Below, piece by piece: positions 44,356 through 54,208 of a stretch of 64,000 bases of DNA. Under the pieces are notes generated by a model. That model saw nothing but the letters and a program-made list of their open reading frames with translations. It searched no databases and was not told where the DNA came from. Both the position numbers and the translations under genes were made by a program. The first letter of the stretch is position 1, and each line of letters starts with the position of its first letter. The stretch lies in the NCBI RefSeq assembly GCF_005871165.1, contig NZ_SWKP01000006.1:386001-450000 (forward strand), written 5' to 3'. The stretch comes from Maricaulis alexandrii. Lineage in GTDB: Bacteria > Pseudomonadota > Alphaproteobacteria > Caulobacterales > Maricaulaceae.

Positions 44356-45864
44356 ATGCTCTCGCGCCGCGCCCTTCTTGTCGCCTCATCCGCCACGGCC
44401 CTCGCGGCCTGCGGCCGCTCCGGCCCACCGGCGGATCTCTTCCGGGTCGCCCTGTCCGGCCTGCCCGACAGTCTCGATCCGGCCCGCGGCGAGTTCGCGG
44501 CTGCCGCGCTGGTCTACAAGCAGATCCATGCCGGGCTGACCGAGTACGGGCCGGATGGCGGGCTCGCACCGGGGCTGGCGGAAAGCTGGGACGTCTCGGA
44601 AGACGGGCTGAGCTGGACATTCCGCCTGCGTGAGGGCCTGGTCTGGTCGGACGGGCATGCGCTCACCGCTGAAGACGTGGCCTGGTCGGCACGGCGCATT
44701 GTCGACCCGGCTGAGAGCTTTGCCATTCTGGGTGATTTCTACGCCGTCGCGAATGCGCGCGCCGTGCATCGCGGCGAGCTACCCCCCAGCGCACTGGGCG
44801 TGGAGGCGCCCGACGACCGCACGGTGATCTTCCGTCTCGACACGCCACTGGGCCTCTTCCCGATCCTGATGCGCGAATTCCACCCCTTCCCGCGCCATGT
44901 CATCGACCGGGTGGGCCTGGACTGGGTCCGGCCCGAACACATCGTCACCGCAGGCGCCTATCTGATGCACGAGGAAAGCCAGCTTCATCTCCGCCTGCAG
45001 AAGAATCCGCGCTTTTACGACGCCGGCCAGGTTGCCATTCCGGCCATCCGCATCGATGCCGTGCGCGATGACTCGACACGGACCCGCATGTTCCGTGCCG
45101 GGGATTTCGACCTCGCGGAGAACCCGCCCGCCAACCAGATCGGCTTCCTGCGCGAACGTCTGGGGCCGCGTTTCCAGAGTTTTGACGCGCCGATCCTGCG
45201 CTATCTCAAACCCAATCATGCCCGGCCCGAGCTGGCCGATCCGGCCGTGCGCAAGGCGCTCTCGGAAGCGATTGACCGGGATTTCCTCAATACCAGCTTC
45301 TTCAACGGCACGGCCTCCCCCACGCATTCCGTTCTGCGCGGTACCCAGTGGCCGCCCTCGCGGCTCAATCCGCCGGTCCGGATCAACCGCCCGCTGGAAA
45401 TCCGCACCACGACCGGCGTGAATGAACAGATCGCGATTGCCATCGCCGATGACTGGAACCGGATCGGCGTGGAGACCGAACTCCTCGTCTCCTATCCCAC
45501 CGATCTCTATCAGGCCGTCGATGCCGGAGATTTCGACATTGCGATTGCCAGCTACAACCGGGGCCTGAAAGCGGATCCCTTCTTCATGCTCGACCCCTTC
45601 GCACCGGGCGGTTTCGCCGACAATTTCGGCTTCTCCGATGCGGACTATGCCCGCCTGATGCAGACCGCCCGCGAGGAGAGCGATCCGGCGACCCGCGGGG
45701 ACGCCTATCGTGCCGCCGAGCACCGCCTGCTCGACCTGCAGGCCGTCATCCCCCTCCTCCATGACCGCGCCCACTGGCTGGTCGGGGAGCGACTGGGCGG
45801 TACGCGCTCTGACGTACAGCCCATGTTGTGGCGGGATCTCAGTCTTTCGGCTCCACCCGCCTGA
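44356..45864 (+). CDS. Oligopeptide ABC transporter substrate-binding lipoprotein
   Basis: A 502-residue SBP_bac_5 (OppA/DppA-like) protein. A lipobox in the signal ('VASSATALAACG') anchors it. Family blocks: 'GLPDSLDPARGEFAAAALVYKQIHAGLTEYGPDG', 'LAESWDVSEDGLSWTFRLREGLVWSDG', 'LTAEDVAWSARRI' and 'DPAVRKALSEAIDRDFL'. It should bind peptides or similar solutes for import, yet no permease or ATPase genes adjoin it, so it is an orphan receptor. Its 3' end overlaps the convergent XRE gene by 26 bp. Confidence 0.88.
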   Translation: MLSRRALLVASSATALAACGRSGPPADLFRVALSGLPDSLDPARGEFAAAALVYKQIHAGLTEYGPDGGLAPGLAESWDVSEDGLSWTFRLREGLVWSDGHALTAEDVAWSARRIVDPAESFAILGDFYAVANARAVHRGELPPSALGVEAPDDRTVIFRLDTPLGLFPILMREFHPFPRHVIDRVGLDWVRPEHIVTAGAYLMHEESQLHLRLQKNPRFYDAGQVAIPAIRIDAVRDDSTRTRMFRAGDFDLAENPPANQIGFLRERLGPRFQSFDAPILRYLKPNHARPELADPAVRKALSEAIDRDFLNTSFFNGTASPTHSVLRGTQWPPSRLNPPVRINRPLEIRTTTGVNEQIAIAIADDWNRIGVETELLVSYPTDLYQAVDAGDFDIAIASYNRGLKADPFFMLDPFAPGGFADNFGFSDADYARLMQTAREESDPATRGDAYRAAEHRLLDLQAVIPLLHDRAHWLVGERLGGTRSDVQPMLWRDLSLSAPPA

Positions 45865-46081
45865 ACTCGAACAGCTCGCCCGGCTGGCAGTCGAGCACGT
45901 CGCACAGGGCGATCAGGGTGGAGAAACGCACGCCCTTGATCTTGCCGGTCTTGATCATGGACAGGGCCTGTTCGCTGACCCCGATGCGCTCGGCCAGGTC
46001 CTTGGAGCGGATTTTCCGCCGCGCCAGCATCACGTCCAGATGGACGATGATCTCACCGGCCGGATGCTGTTCTTCGCTCAC
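45839..46081 (-). CDS. XRE-family transcriptional regulator
   Basis: An 80-residue single-domain HTH protein: 'LDVMLARRKIRSKDLAERIGVSEQALSMIKTGKIKGVRFSTLIALCDVLDCQPGELFE', the short YozG-like XRE type. The GTG start overlaps the stop of the DUF2975 gene (GTGA). This pairing with a DUF2975 membrane protein is widespread. It probably controls its own operon. Confidence 0.9.
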   Translation of the reverse strand: MSEEQHPAGEIIVHLDVMLARRKIRSKDLAERIGVSEQALSMIKTGKIKGVRFSTLIALCDVLDCQPGELFEFRRVEPKD

Positions 46082-46650
46082 AAGATATACTCCAGCTCCT
46101 CATGCCGCTTGCGGCCCTCGGCCAGGATGTGCGCGACCAGGAAGAAGAGCATCGCCAGCCCGATCGCCTGGAAATGCTGGCTGCCCAGGCTGATTTCAAC
46201 CGCATTGGGCACATTGGGGTTTGCGACCGAGAGATAGACGCCGAGCAGGGTATGGGCGAAGGGTGCCCAGATCGCATTCACCAGGCTGGCCAAGGCAAAC
46301 TGGCGGAAACCGCCGACCGCCTCGGCGGTGAAATAACCGCCCGCCGCGCAGGACCGGAACAGGGCGCGCAGGCCGAACAGGCCGTAGAGCGTGACCGCCA
46401 GCGCGATGCTGGAGATCCCCGCCGCCCCGATCCGCAGCGGCCAGATGAACCAGTCCAGCCCGCCTCCGCCGAGACCGTTGGCCGGAACGGGGTAGCCCCG
46501 GTCCAGCAGGCCGAACAGGCTGGGCACGAACCAGACACCCCAGCTGATCAGCGGCAGGACCAGCATCAACCCGCCCGTGGCGAGAAACAGGAAGCGGCTC
46601 AGCCCGCGGATGCGGGTATCGGAGGGAAGATCGGTCACGTGCCAGCTCAT
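46078..46650 (-). CDS. DUF2975 membrane protein
   Basis: A 190-residue protein with four membrane helices (about 20-45, 75-100, 120-142, 160-180) and the DUF2975 blocks 'GISSIALAVTLYGLFGLRALF', 'GGYFTAEAVGGFRQFALASLVNAI' and 'FLVAHILAEGRKRHEELEYIL'. It is translationally coupled to the XRE regulator gene. The AT-rich upstream DNA has short AAGTTTAACTT-type symmetric elements that might bind the regulator. Function unknown. Confidence 0.85.
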   Translation of the reverse strand: MSWHVTDLPSDTRIRGLSRFLFLATGGLMLVLPLISWGVWFVPSLFGLLDRGYPVPANGLGGGGLDWFIWPLRIGAAGISSIALAVTLYGLFGLRALFRSCAAGGYFTAEAVGGFRQFALASLVNAIWAPFAHTLLGVYLSVANPNVPNAVEISLGSQHFQAIGLAMLFFLVAHILAEGRKRHEELEYIL

Positions 46651-46996
46651 GAATTAAAGTTAAACTTGAATTTATAAGCATATTAGTTGAAGAACTATCC
46701 ACCGGCAATCAGGCACACACACCGTGTTTTTCATCACCCCCAGCCGTCGCGGATCGTGTGGTCCGCTCTGGCCAGGCCCGCATCCTCACACAATGCGTCT
46801 GGCGGAAGAGACAGCCTGATTGCCGGCCCCTGATTGGACAACCCGCGCCCGGGCGGTCCGGCCCCGGGAATGATTGATCCGGACCGCCTGAAGTTGTATC
46901 AAGCGACCTGACAACGGCTGACCGGCCGGTGAACCCCCGACACGACGCCCGTTCCGGCCGGGGCCCCGCATCCAGGACCGGGCACAGGGGGACATC

Positions 46997-48412
46997 ATGA
47001 TCAATCCACGCAAAAGCCCGGCCTGCCGGGCCATCCTGGCGCTCGGCGCCCTGGCCCTGACGGCCTGCAGCGAGCCGGAGGTCATCACCCTCGGCATGAC
47101 GGAAAGCGAAACCGTCACCGTGGCCGAAGAGGGTGTGACCGAGACCATGACGGCCACAGAGCCGGAAGTCCTCGCCGATAGTCCAGCCGCGTCCGGAGGA
47201 TCCTTCCTGGCCCTGTCCGATGTGCATTTCCGGCCGGACAACATGCCCTGCCACAGCAGTGAGCATCATTGCGAAACGCCGCCGGCTTTCTGGACGGCGA
47301 CACAGGGTTTTGTTCAGGGCGTGGTGGCCAGCGAGACTCCCGATTTCATCATCTATCTCGGCGACATGCCCACGCACGACCCGGTGGCAACCGGTCCGCG
47401 CGGCGACATCTTTGCCAGTGTGTTGAACGGCCTGTCCGGTCTGGCCGGCGCCACGGACATTCCGGTCCTCTACCTGCCGGGCAATAACGACACGCTGGGA
47501 CACAATCCGGGCTATAACAACGACTACTGCCCCTTCGACGCGACCGGGCATACCGTGCTGGACTATGCCAGCGATCCGTCGGCCTGGCCGGTCGTCAACG
47601 GGGCCTCGGACGTGCTGGACGCCTCGCACCTGTCCAACGGGTATTACGCGGCCCGCCTGACGGTTGGCTCGACCGGCAGCCCGCTGCGCGTCCTGGCGCT
47701 GAACACGAATATCTACACCGCCCATTACGGGCTGTGCAGCGATCAGGCCGCCGCCGACGGTTCGGACCAGCTGGACTGGCTGGCCGGGCAATTGGCGGAC
47801 GCGGCGTCTGCCTCGGAACCGGTCCTGCTGGCCATGCACGTGCCCCCGGGCCTCGACGGATATCAGGGCCACCGGACCTCACCCGGCACGATGTGGGATG
47901 ACAGCCTGGCCTATCAGGGCAGCAACCCCGCCCATGCCGGACGCTGGATGCAGGATGTCATGCTGGACCTGATCGCCGCGCACAGCGACACGATCACCAA
48001 TGTCATCGCCGGCCATACCCATCTCAACGGCATCCGCCGCCTGCACACTTGCGAGGCAACGCCCTCCATGTCCGAACTCCTGGTCTCCATTCCCGGCATC
48101 AGCGCGGATCACGGCAATCGCCCCGCTTTCAAGCTGTTCCAGCTCGATGGTGCGACGGAGCCGGTGGCGGTGACCACCTATAATGCCGCCTATTCAGGTG
48201 GTTACGACTGGTCGGACGGCGCATCGTTCGACTTCAGCGCCAACTACCCCAATACCGCGCCATCCGGCGCCACCCTGGCCGCCCAGATCGAGAGCCTGGA
48301 CACGGATGCGGTTTTCACGGGCATGCTGCGCTATCTCAACGCCCATGACCAAAGCCCGCCGCCCGCGCCCGGTTTCTTCCGCCAAGCCCTCGATGTGACC
48401 TGCCGCAACTAG
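46997..48412 (+). CDS. Metallophosphoesterase lipoprotein (acid sphingomyelinase-like)
   Basis: A 471-residue exported phosphodiesterase. A lipobox ('LGALALTACS') is followed by a Thr/Glu-rich linker and a calcineurin-like domain with all metal motifs: 'LSDVHF' (DxH), 'YLGDMPTHD' (GD), 'LPGNNDT' (GNND), 'AMHVPPG' (H) and 'IAGHTHLNG' (GHxH). The spacing and Cys pairs ('MPCHSSEHHCETP') fit acid sphingomyelinase-like secreted phosphodiesterases. The substrate is unknown. A terminator follows at 48435. I saw no gene in the 46651-46996 gap. Confidence 0.85.
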   Translation: MINPRKSPACRAILALGALALTACSEPEVITLGMTESETVTVAEEGVTETMTATEPEVLADSPAASGGSFLALSDVHFRPDNMPCHSSEHHCETPPAFWTATQGFVQGVVASETPDFIIYLGDMPTHDPVATGPRGDIFASVLNGLSGLAGATDIPVLYLPGNNDTLGHNPGYNNDYCPFDATGHTVLDYASDPSAWPVVNGASDVLDASHLSNGYYAARLTVGSTGSPLRVLALNTNIYTAHYGLCSDQAAADGSDQLDWLAGQLADAASASEPVLLAMHVPPGLDGYQGHRTSPGTMWDDSLAYQGSNPAHAGRWMQDVMLDLIAAHSDTITNVIAGHTHLNGIRRLHTCEATPSMSELLVSIPGISADHGNRPAFKLFQLDGATEPVAVTTYNAAYSGGYDWSDGASFDFSANYPNTAPSGATLAAQIESLDTDAVFTGMLRYLNAHDQSPPPAPGFFRQALDVTCRN

Positions 48413-48434
48413 TCGGGTCCGCTCCGTGAATTCC

Positions 48435-48466
48435 GCCCGGTCATTTCACATGACCGGGCCGTTTTC
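48435..48466 (+). terminator. Terminator after the metallophosphoesterase gene
   Basis: GCCCGGTCA-TTTCACA-TGACCGGGC followed by CGTTTT. The 9-bp stem is perfect. Confidence 0.8.
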
Positions 48467-48642
48467 CCTGTGAAATCAGACAGTTTCCGGATTGCGCACG
48501 AAAAGGCGCAGTTTCCCCCTTACCTTCCCGCCGATTCCGCGATAGGTACCCGCTTCAGCACCAAAACAGAGCCACCTGCACGGCATTCCGGACCGGGAAG
48601 CCGCGACAGGCGCGCGCGCACGTAGATGAAGGCCGAAGCCCC

Positions 48643-51600
48643 ATGCCTAAACGCACAGACATCCAGTCGATCCTGATCATTGGCGCCGGTCCCATCGTCA
48701 TCGGCCAGGCCTGCGAATTCGACTATTCCGGTGTCCAGGCTGTGAAGGCGCTGAAATCCGAGGGCTACCGGGTCATCCTGGTGAATTCCAACCCGGCCAC
48801 GATCATGACCGATCCGGAACTCGCCGACGCCACCTATATCGAGCCGATCACGCCGGAAATGGTCGCCAAGGTGATCGAGAAGGAACGCCCGGACGCGCTG
48901 CTGCCGACCATGGGCGGCCAGACCGCGCTGAACTGTGCGCTCGAGTTGAACAAGCGCGGCGTGCTGGACTTGTTCGGGGTCGAGATGATCGGCGCCAAGG
49001 CCGATGTCATCGACAAGGCGGAGAACCGCGAACGCTTTCGTCAGGCGATGGACAAGATCGGCCTGGAGAGCCCGCGCTCGCGGACCGTCCACTCCATGGC
49101 CGAAGCCGAAGCCGTGCTGCCGGAAATCGGCCTGCCGGCCATCATCCGCCCCTCCTTCACCCTGGGCGGGACGGGCGGCGGCATCGCCTACAATGTCGAA
49201 GAATACGAGGCGATCTGCAAAACCGGTCTGGATGCGTCTCCGGTGGACGAAATTCTCGTCGAGGAAAGCATTGTCGGCTGGAAGGAATTCGAGATGGAAG
49301 TGGTCCGCGACAAGGCGGACAATTGCATCATCATCTGCTCCATCGAGAATGTGGACCCGATGGGCGTGCACACGGGTGACTCGATCACCGTGGCGCCGGC
49401 CCTGACCCTCACCGACAAGGAATACCAGATCATGCGCTCGGCCTCCCTGGCCGTGCTGCGCGAGATCGGTGTCGAGACCGGCGGCTCGAACGTGCAGTTC
49501 GCGGTCAATCCAGAAGACGGCCGCATGGTTGTCATCGAGATGAATCCGCGCGTCTCGCGCTCCTCCGCCCTCGCCTCCAAGGCCACCGGCTTCCCGATCG
49601 CCAAGGTCGCCGCCAAACTGGCCGTCGGCTACACGCTGGACGAGATCGCCAACGACATCACCGACGGCGCCACGCCGGCCTCCTTCGAGCCGACGATCGA
49701 CTATGTCGTCACCAAGATCCCGCGCTTTGCCTTCGAGAAATATCCCGGCGCCGACAACCGCCTGTCGACCTCGATGAAATCGGTCGGCGAAGTCATGTCC
49801 ATGGGCCGCACCTTCCAGGAAAGCGTCCAGAAAGCCCTGCGCTCGATGGAAACCGGGCTGGACGGGTTCGACGAGGTCGAGATCGCCGGCGTCGACGAGG
49901 CCGCCAATGAAGACGCCCGCAAGGAAGCCGTCCGCGCCGCCCTCTCCATCGCCACGCCGGACCGTCTGCGCGTCATCGCCCAGGCCTTCCGCGAAGGCCT
50001 GACGGTCGAGGAAGTCCGCGCCGCCTCGCTGTACGAACCCTGGTTCCTGCGCCAGATCGAGGCGCTGATCCATGCCGAGGAAGACCTCGCCACTTTCGGC
50101 CTGCCCGGCGATGCCGCGACCATGCGCAAGCTCAAGGCGATGGGCTTCTCCGATGCCCGCATCGCCAAGCTGGTGAAGAAGGAAGAGGCTGAAGTCCGCA
50201 AGGCCCGCCGCGATCTGGGCGTCCGCCCGGCCTTCAAGCGCGTCGATACCTGCGCCGCCGAATTCTTCGCCGCCACGCCCTACATGTACTCCACCTATGA
50301 AGCCCCGGCCTTCGGCGGCGAGGTGGATTGCGAGAGCGACCCGACCGACGCGAAGAAAGCCATCATCCTGGGGGGCGGACCGAACCGGATCGGCCAGGGC
50401 ATTGAGTTCGACTATTGCTGCTGCCATGCCGCCTTCGCCTTCGGCGATATGGGCATCGAGTCGATCATGGTGAACTGCAACCCGGAAACCGTCTCGACCG
50501 ACTATGACACCGCCGACCGTCTCTATTTCGAACCGCTGACCATCGAGGACACGCTCGAACTGATCGCGAAGGAACAGGAGAAGGGCGAACTGCTGGGCGT
50601 CGTCGTCCAGTATGGCGGCCAGACCCCGCTGAAACTGGCCGGTGAGCTGGAAGCGGAAGGCGTGCCGATCCTGGGCACCGCGCCGGGCGCGATCGACCTC
50701 GCCGAAGACCGCTGGCGCTTCAAGGATCTGCTGGACCGGCTGAACCTGAAACAGCCGCCGAACGCAATCGCTTCCTCGGAAGAACAGGCCCGCGCCGAAG
50801 CAGAGAAGCTCGGCTTCCCGCTCGTCCTGCGCCCCTCCTATGTGCTGGGCGGCCGCGCCATGGAAATCATCCGCGAGATCGACAGTTTCGACCGCTATCT
50901 GCGCGAAGCCGTCCACGTCTCCGGCAAGTCCCCGCTCCTGCTCGACCGCTATCTGACCGATGCGGACGAGGTCGATGTCGACGCGATCTGCGATGGCGAG
51001 GATGTCTGGGTGGCCGGCGTCATGCAGCACATCGAGGAAGCCGGCGTGCACTCCGGTGACAGCGCCTGCTCCCTGCCGCCCTACAATCTGCCGCAGGAAA
51101 CGATCGACGAGCTGAAGGCGGAAGCCGTCGCCATGGCCAAGGCCATCGGCGTGAAGGGGCTTATGAATGTCCAGTTCGCCGTGAAGAATGGCGAAATCTA
51201 CGTGCTGGAAGTCAATCCGCGCGCCTCGCGCACCGTGCCCTTCGTGGCCAAGGCCATTGGCCAGCCGGTCGCCAAGATCGCCGCCAAGGTGATGGCCGGT
51301 GCAAAGCTGAAGGAATTCGGCCTGAAGGATCCGGCGCCGAAACACGTCTCCGTCAAGGAAGCGGTGATGCCCTGGGCCCGCTTCCCGGGCGTCGACCCGG
51401 TACTCGGCCCGGAAATGCGCTCCACCGGCGAGGTGATGGGCATCGACACGATGTTCGAGGGCGCCTTCGCCAAGGCCGAACTGGGCGCCGGTGTGCGCCT
51501 GCCGCGCTCGGGCGGGGTCTTCATCTCGCTCAAGGAAGGCGACAAGACTGCCATGGTCGAGCCGGTCCGCGTGCTCGCCATGCTGGGCTTCAAGATCCTG

Positions 51601-51900
51601 GCCACCGCCGGGACCGCCACCGTGTTCGAGGATGCCGGCATTCCGGTCACCCGCGTCAACAAGGTGTTCGAGGGCCGGCCGCACATTGTCGACATGATGA
51701 AGAATGGCGAAGTGCAACTGATCTTCAACACCACCGAGGGTCGGCAGTCGCATCTGGACAGCTATTCCATCCGCCGTACGGCGCTGGACATGAAGATCCC
51801 TTGCTACACGACCGCCTCGGCTGCACGGGCCGCAATTCTGTCCCTGCGGCGCATTGATGACGGAGCGCTTGAACCTGTGGCCCTGCAGACCTACTCTTGA
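48643..51900 (+). CDS. carB: Carbamoyl-phosphate synthase large subunit
   Basis: A 1085-residue enzyme of full length. Two homologous halves each hold an ATP-grasp domain: first '[21 protein letters not shown]' and '[17 protein letters not shown]', second '[19 protein letters not shown]' and '[14 protein letters not shown]'. The C-terminal MGS-fold regulatory domain follows ('[19 protein letters not shown]', then 'LIFNTTEG'). It makes carbamoyl phosphate with CarA. greA follows 54 bp downstream on the same strand and is probably co-transcribed, as in many Alphaproteobacteria. The long antisense frame over this gene is a GC-skew shadow. Confidence 0.98.
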   Translation: MPKRTDIQSILIIGAGPIVIGQACEFDYSGVQAVKALKSEGYRVILVNSNPATIMTDPELADATYIEPITPEMVAKVIEKERPDALLPTMGGQTALNCALELNKRGVLDLFGVEMIGAKADVIDKAENRERFRQAMDKIGLESPRSRTVHSMAEAEAVLPEIGLPAIIRPSFTLGGTGGGIAYNVEEYEAICKTGLDASPVDEILVEESIVGWKEFEMEVVRDKADNCIIICSIENVDPMGVHTGDSITVAPALTLTDKEYQIMRSASLAVLREIGVETGGSNVQFAVNPEDGRMVVIEMNPRVSRSSALASKATGFPIAKVAAKLAVGYTLDEIANDITDGATPASFEPTIDYVVTKIPRFAFEKYPGADNRLSTSMKSVGEVMSMGRTFQESVQKALRSMETGLDGFDEVEIAGVDEAANEDARKEAVRAALSIATPDRLRVIAQAFREGLTVEEVRAASLYEPWFLRQIEALIHAEEDLATFGLPGDAATMRKLKAMGFSDARIAKLVKKEEAEVRKARRDLGVRPAFKRVDTCAAEFFAATPYMYSTYEAPAFGGEVDCESDPTDAKKAIILGGGPNRIGQGIEFDYCCCHAAFAFGDMGIESIMVNCNPETVSTDYDTADRLYFEPLTIEDTLELIAKEQEKGELLGVVVQYGGQTPLKLAGELEAEGVPILGTAPGAIDLAEDRWRFKDLLDRLNLKQPPNAIASSEEQARAEAEKLGFPLVLRPSYVLGGRAMEIIREIDSFDRYLREAVHVSGKSPLLLDRYLTDADEVDVDAICDGEDVWVAGVMQHIEEAGVHSGDSACSLPPYNLPQETIDELKAEAVAMAKAIGVKGLMNVQFAVKNGEIYVLEVNPRASRTVPFVAKAIGQPVAKIAAKVMAGAKLKEFGLKDPAPKHVSVKEAVMPWARFPGVDPVLGPEMRSTGEVMGIDTMFEGAFAKAELGAGVRLPRSGGVFISLKEGDKTAMVEPVRVLAMLGFKILATAGTATVFEDAGIPVTRVNKVFEGRPHIVDMMKNGEVQLIFNTTEGRQSHLDSYSIRRTALDMKIPCYTTASAARAAILSLRRIDDGALEPVALQTYS

Positions 51901-51954
51901 TGGTCAACTTCGTGGAGGCTAGCCTGCTCTCCACTCCCGAAGATAAGTGGTCGT

Positions 51955-52431
51955 ATGAACAAGATCCCGATGACCGTCGCCGGGCATAAAGCCCTCGACG
52001 AAGAGCTGAAACGTCTCAAATCCGTCGAACGCCCGGCGGTGATCGCCGCCATTTCCGAGGCGCGCGAACATGGTGACCTGTCCGAAAACGCGGAATATCA
52101 CGCCGCGAAGGAGCGCCAAGGCTATATCGAAGGCCGGGTGACCGAGCTGGAAGACAAGCTGGCCCGCGCCCAGGTGATCGACACGTCGAAAATGTCGGGC
52201 GACCAGGTCAAGTTCGGTGCCACCGTCACCGTGCTCGACGAGGACACCGAGGAAGAGTCGACCTACCAGATCGTGGGGGATGACGAAGCCGATGTGAAAT
52301 CCGGCAAGATCTCCGTCTCCTCCCCCATCGCCCGCTCCCTGATCAACAAGGAAGTCGGCGACGTGGCCGAGGTCAACGCCCCGGGTGGCCTCAAGAGCTA
52401 TGAGATCATGAATGTAAGCTGGGACCACTAG
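51955..52431 (+). CDS. greA: Transcription elongation factor GreA
   Basis: A 158-residue factor that rescues backtracked RNA polymerase. The N-terminal coiled coil has the tip acidic motif in '[29 protein letters not shown]', and the C-terminal FKBP-like domain has '[33 protein letters not shown]'. Length and motifs are typical. It is transcribed after carB and ends with the terminator at 52458. Confidence 0.97.
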   Translation: MNKIPMTVAGHKALDEELKRLKSVERPAVIAAISEAREHGDLSENAEYHAAKERQGYIEGRVTELEDKLARAQVIDTSKMSGDQVKFGATVTVLDEDTEEESTYQIVGDDEADVKSGKISVSSPIARSLINKEVGDVAEVNAPGGLKSYEIMNVSWDH

Positions 52432-52457
52432 GGTCCGGGCATCATCGCTGAAATTTC

Positions 52458-52487
52458 AAACCGGCGCTCCGATGGGGCGCCGGTTTT
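52458..52487 (+). terminator. greA terminator
   Basis: AAACCGGCGC and GCGCCGGTTTT are complementary around a loop of nine bases, followed by a T-rich run. Confidence 0.85.
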
Positions 52488-52497
52488 GTTTTGGGAG

Positions 52498-53055
52498 TTA
52501 GCTAGACCCCCACAATTCCCAAAAACGTTGGAAGCCGTAAGTCGCTAGTCCACCGACAACCAACAGACTGCCCGCCCAGAGTCTCTTCTGTAGATCACCC
52601 CAAGCCCACTTAACGAAGGAACGCTCAGACTCGAATCTCAGCCGTAGCCCTTCAATATCCAAAAGCACACGCTCCGCATTTTCATCTGGCGCCATAAAAT
52701 CTTCGCTGCAGACCCCGTCCGGCATGGCAGATTCTAATATCGCAAGCTCTTCGAAACATGCCGCTTTGGCTCGCTCGACCATTACTGCCAACGATTCTTT
52801 TGCTACATCGAAATCCGATTTCCTGATTGGTGAATGATCTATCGGATATTGCCCCAGCTTGGTGACGAGGGCGTCCCCATAGTCAGCAACGGCATCGGCC
52901 GCAGCACGGCGGATTTTGATAATTGTAGCTCCGGAGTAGACTTGGCCGCTCACGGAATGCTCCGCGAAGATTTGTTGGAAATTACCCGCAAGACGGCCCA
53001 GTGCAGCGTTCTGCTCATTCTTTGCATATCGTTGATAATAGTGCCCTGGCATCAT
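52498..53055 (-). CDS. Hypothetical protein with C-terminal membrane anchor
   Basis: A 185-residue mostly helical protein ('RAAADAVADYGDALVTKLGQY', 'LAVMVERAKAACFEELAILE') ending with one hydrophobic helix ('LWAGSLLVVGGLATYGFQRF'). No family is recognised. Its GC content is lower than that of the flanking housekeeping genes and it is squeezed between the greA terminator and a large inverted repeat, which suggests a small acquired insertion. Confidence 0.5.
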   Translation of the reverse strand: MMPGHYYQRYAKNEQNAALGRLAGNFQQIFAEHSVSGQVYSGATIIKIRRAAADAVADYGDALVTKLGQYPIDHSPIRKSDFDVAKESLAVMVERAKAACFEELAILESAMPDGVCSEDFMAPDENAERVLLDIEGLRLRFESERSFVKWAWGDLQKRLWAGSLLVVGGLATYGFQRFWELWGSS

Positions 53056-53083
53056 CCGACCTTAAATCTCTTGCCGAGACTCC

Positions 53084-53162
53084 GCCTCAGGGGTTCAGCC
53101 GGGTCAAGGGTGAAACCGTGACACGGCGCTTCGCGCCCTTGACCCGGCTGAACCCCTGAGGC
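53084..53162. repeat. Perfect 27-bp inverted repeat with 25-nt loop
   Basis: 53084-53110 is exactly complementary to 53136-53162 (arms begin GCCTCAGGGGTTCAGC). The structure is far longer than a normal terminator and lacks T-runs. It adjoins the mosaic repeat at 53211 and lies upstream of the hypothetical gene at 52498. Confidence 0.85.
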
Positions 53163-53210
53163 CCGCTGGCTGTCGTGAGATTTAAGACGCAGACCGCACG
53201 ACGCGCGCCC

Positions 53211-53355
53211 TTATCCTCCCCCTTGATGGGGGAGGTGCCGGGCGCACGCCCGGCGGAGGGGGTGGGGGCGAAGTCTATCCGGCTACACAGAGATTCACCC
53301 CTTCCGTCCGGCAGTCGCCGGACACCTTCCCCATCAAGGGGAAGGATGGTTGGTC
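53211..53355. repeat. Intergenic mosaic of short palindromes
   Basis: A chain of small hairpins: CCTCCCCC-TTGA-TGGGGGAGG, GCCGGGCG-CAC-GCCCGGC, TCCGGC-AGTC-GCCGGA and TTCCCC-ATCAA-GGGGAA. The flanking words CCTCCCCCTTGATGGGGGAG and TTCCCCATCAAGGGGAAGG are mirror-related, so the whole looks like one dispersed intergenic element common in alphaproteobacterial genomes. Confidence 0.6.
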
Positions 53356-53364
53356 TTGAGCCTC

Positions 53365-54080
53365 TCAAGGCAACACGAACTTCACCTGGATCTGAGCCAC
53401 GCTCTCATCCACGCCGGGCACGCCGAACTTGTTGTGCCAGTATTGGTATTCCACGCCGACCCAGACATGCTCCCAGGCCGGTGCCTGCCAGAGGAGACGC
53501 GGAACAACCAGCTGGTGCTCGGTCCCGAAACCCTCGGCACCGGCAAGGTCGGCAAAGCCTTCCGTGAGGAAGCGCTGCCCGCCCAGTTCGAAAGGCCGGT
53601 TCCAGGCCAGGCTGGTCTGCCAGGTCGAGCCCGGCCGCTGAGGATCATCGCGGTGATAGGCGTGGATGCGGAAAAGGTGAAACCGGGCAGGTCCAGATCG
53701 ACCGCCGCGCCATAGAGTTGCCGGTCCAGCCCTTCATCGCCCAGTTCGAAGTTGCCGGCCAGATAGACATCGCTGACGAGGCCAAGCGCCCAGTCCTGGC
53801 CCGTCATCCGGGACAGGGAGAGACGCGGCGAGATTTCGCCATAGGCACTGCGTTGACCGTCGTCCCCGATCGTGAGATCGGCAAACACGAAGAGATCGCC
53901 ATAGCGCCAGCGATTGGCGTGTTCCAGCGTGATGATCGTGCGGTCGCGATCCCCCAGCTCATAGGTCGAGCCGCGCAGAAGCTGGATGTTCTCGGTGTGG
54001 AATTCGATGAAATCCTGAGCCGAAACGGGCGAGCAGACAGCCAGAAGCGCCCCTGCCACACTGGTCGCCATGCGCATCAT
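53365..54080 (-). pseudogene. Tsx-like nucleoside-channel outer-membrane protein, frameshifted
   Basis: The gene starts at the ATG at 54080 with a signal peptide ('VAGALLAVCSPVSA') and reads as an outer-membrane barrel ('FIEFHTENIQLLRGS', 'WRYGDLFVFADLTIG', 'AAVDLDLPGFTF'). Near 53672-53675, at a run of four A (T on the coding strand), the family sequence jumps by one frame: the other frame continues 'FRIHAYHRDDPQRPGSTWQ', 'LAWNRPFELGGQRFLTEGFADLAG' and 'WVGVEYQYWHNKFGV', and ends at TGA at 53365. One extra T would restore the gene as 'GFTFFRIHAY'. Either a recent null mutation or a sequencing error in a homopolymer. Confidence 0.75.
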
Positions 54081-54208
54081 TACCCTCCCGCTTTGTCCTC
54101 CTCACACAACCGGATGATGGCCCGCACATACTAATCTTCTCCAAACCCGTCCCGTCATGCCTGCTCGAAATGCCGCGCGCCTCACCGCGCACAGCGAACA
54201 GCTCTGCG

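Noticed and set aside
48520-51753. 1077-residue minus-strand frame
   Set aside because: Complete antisense of carB with His/Asp/Gly-biased composition; arises from carB's strong GC3 codon use.
53211-53355. CRISPR-like array
   Set aside because: The palindromes differ from each other and there are no equal-length spacers; it is a mosaic intergenic repeat. No CRISPR array was seen anywhere in the window.
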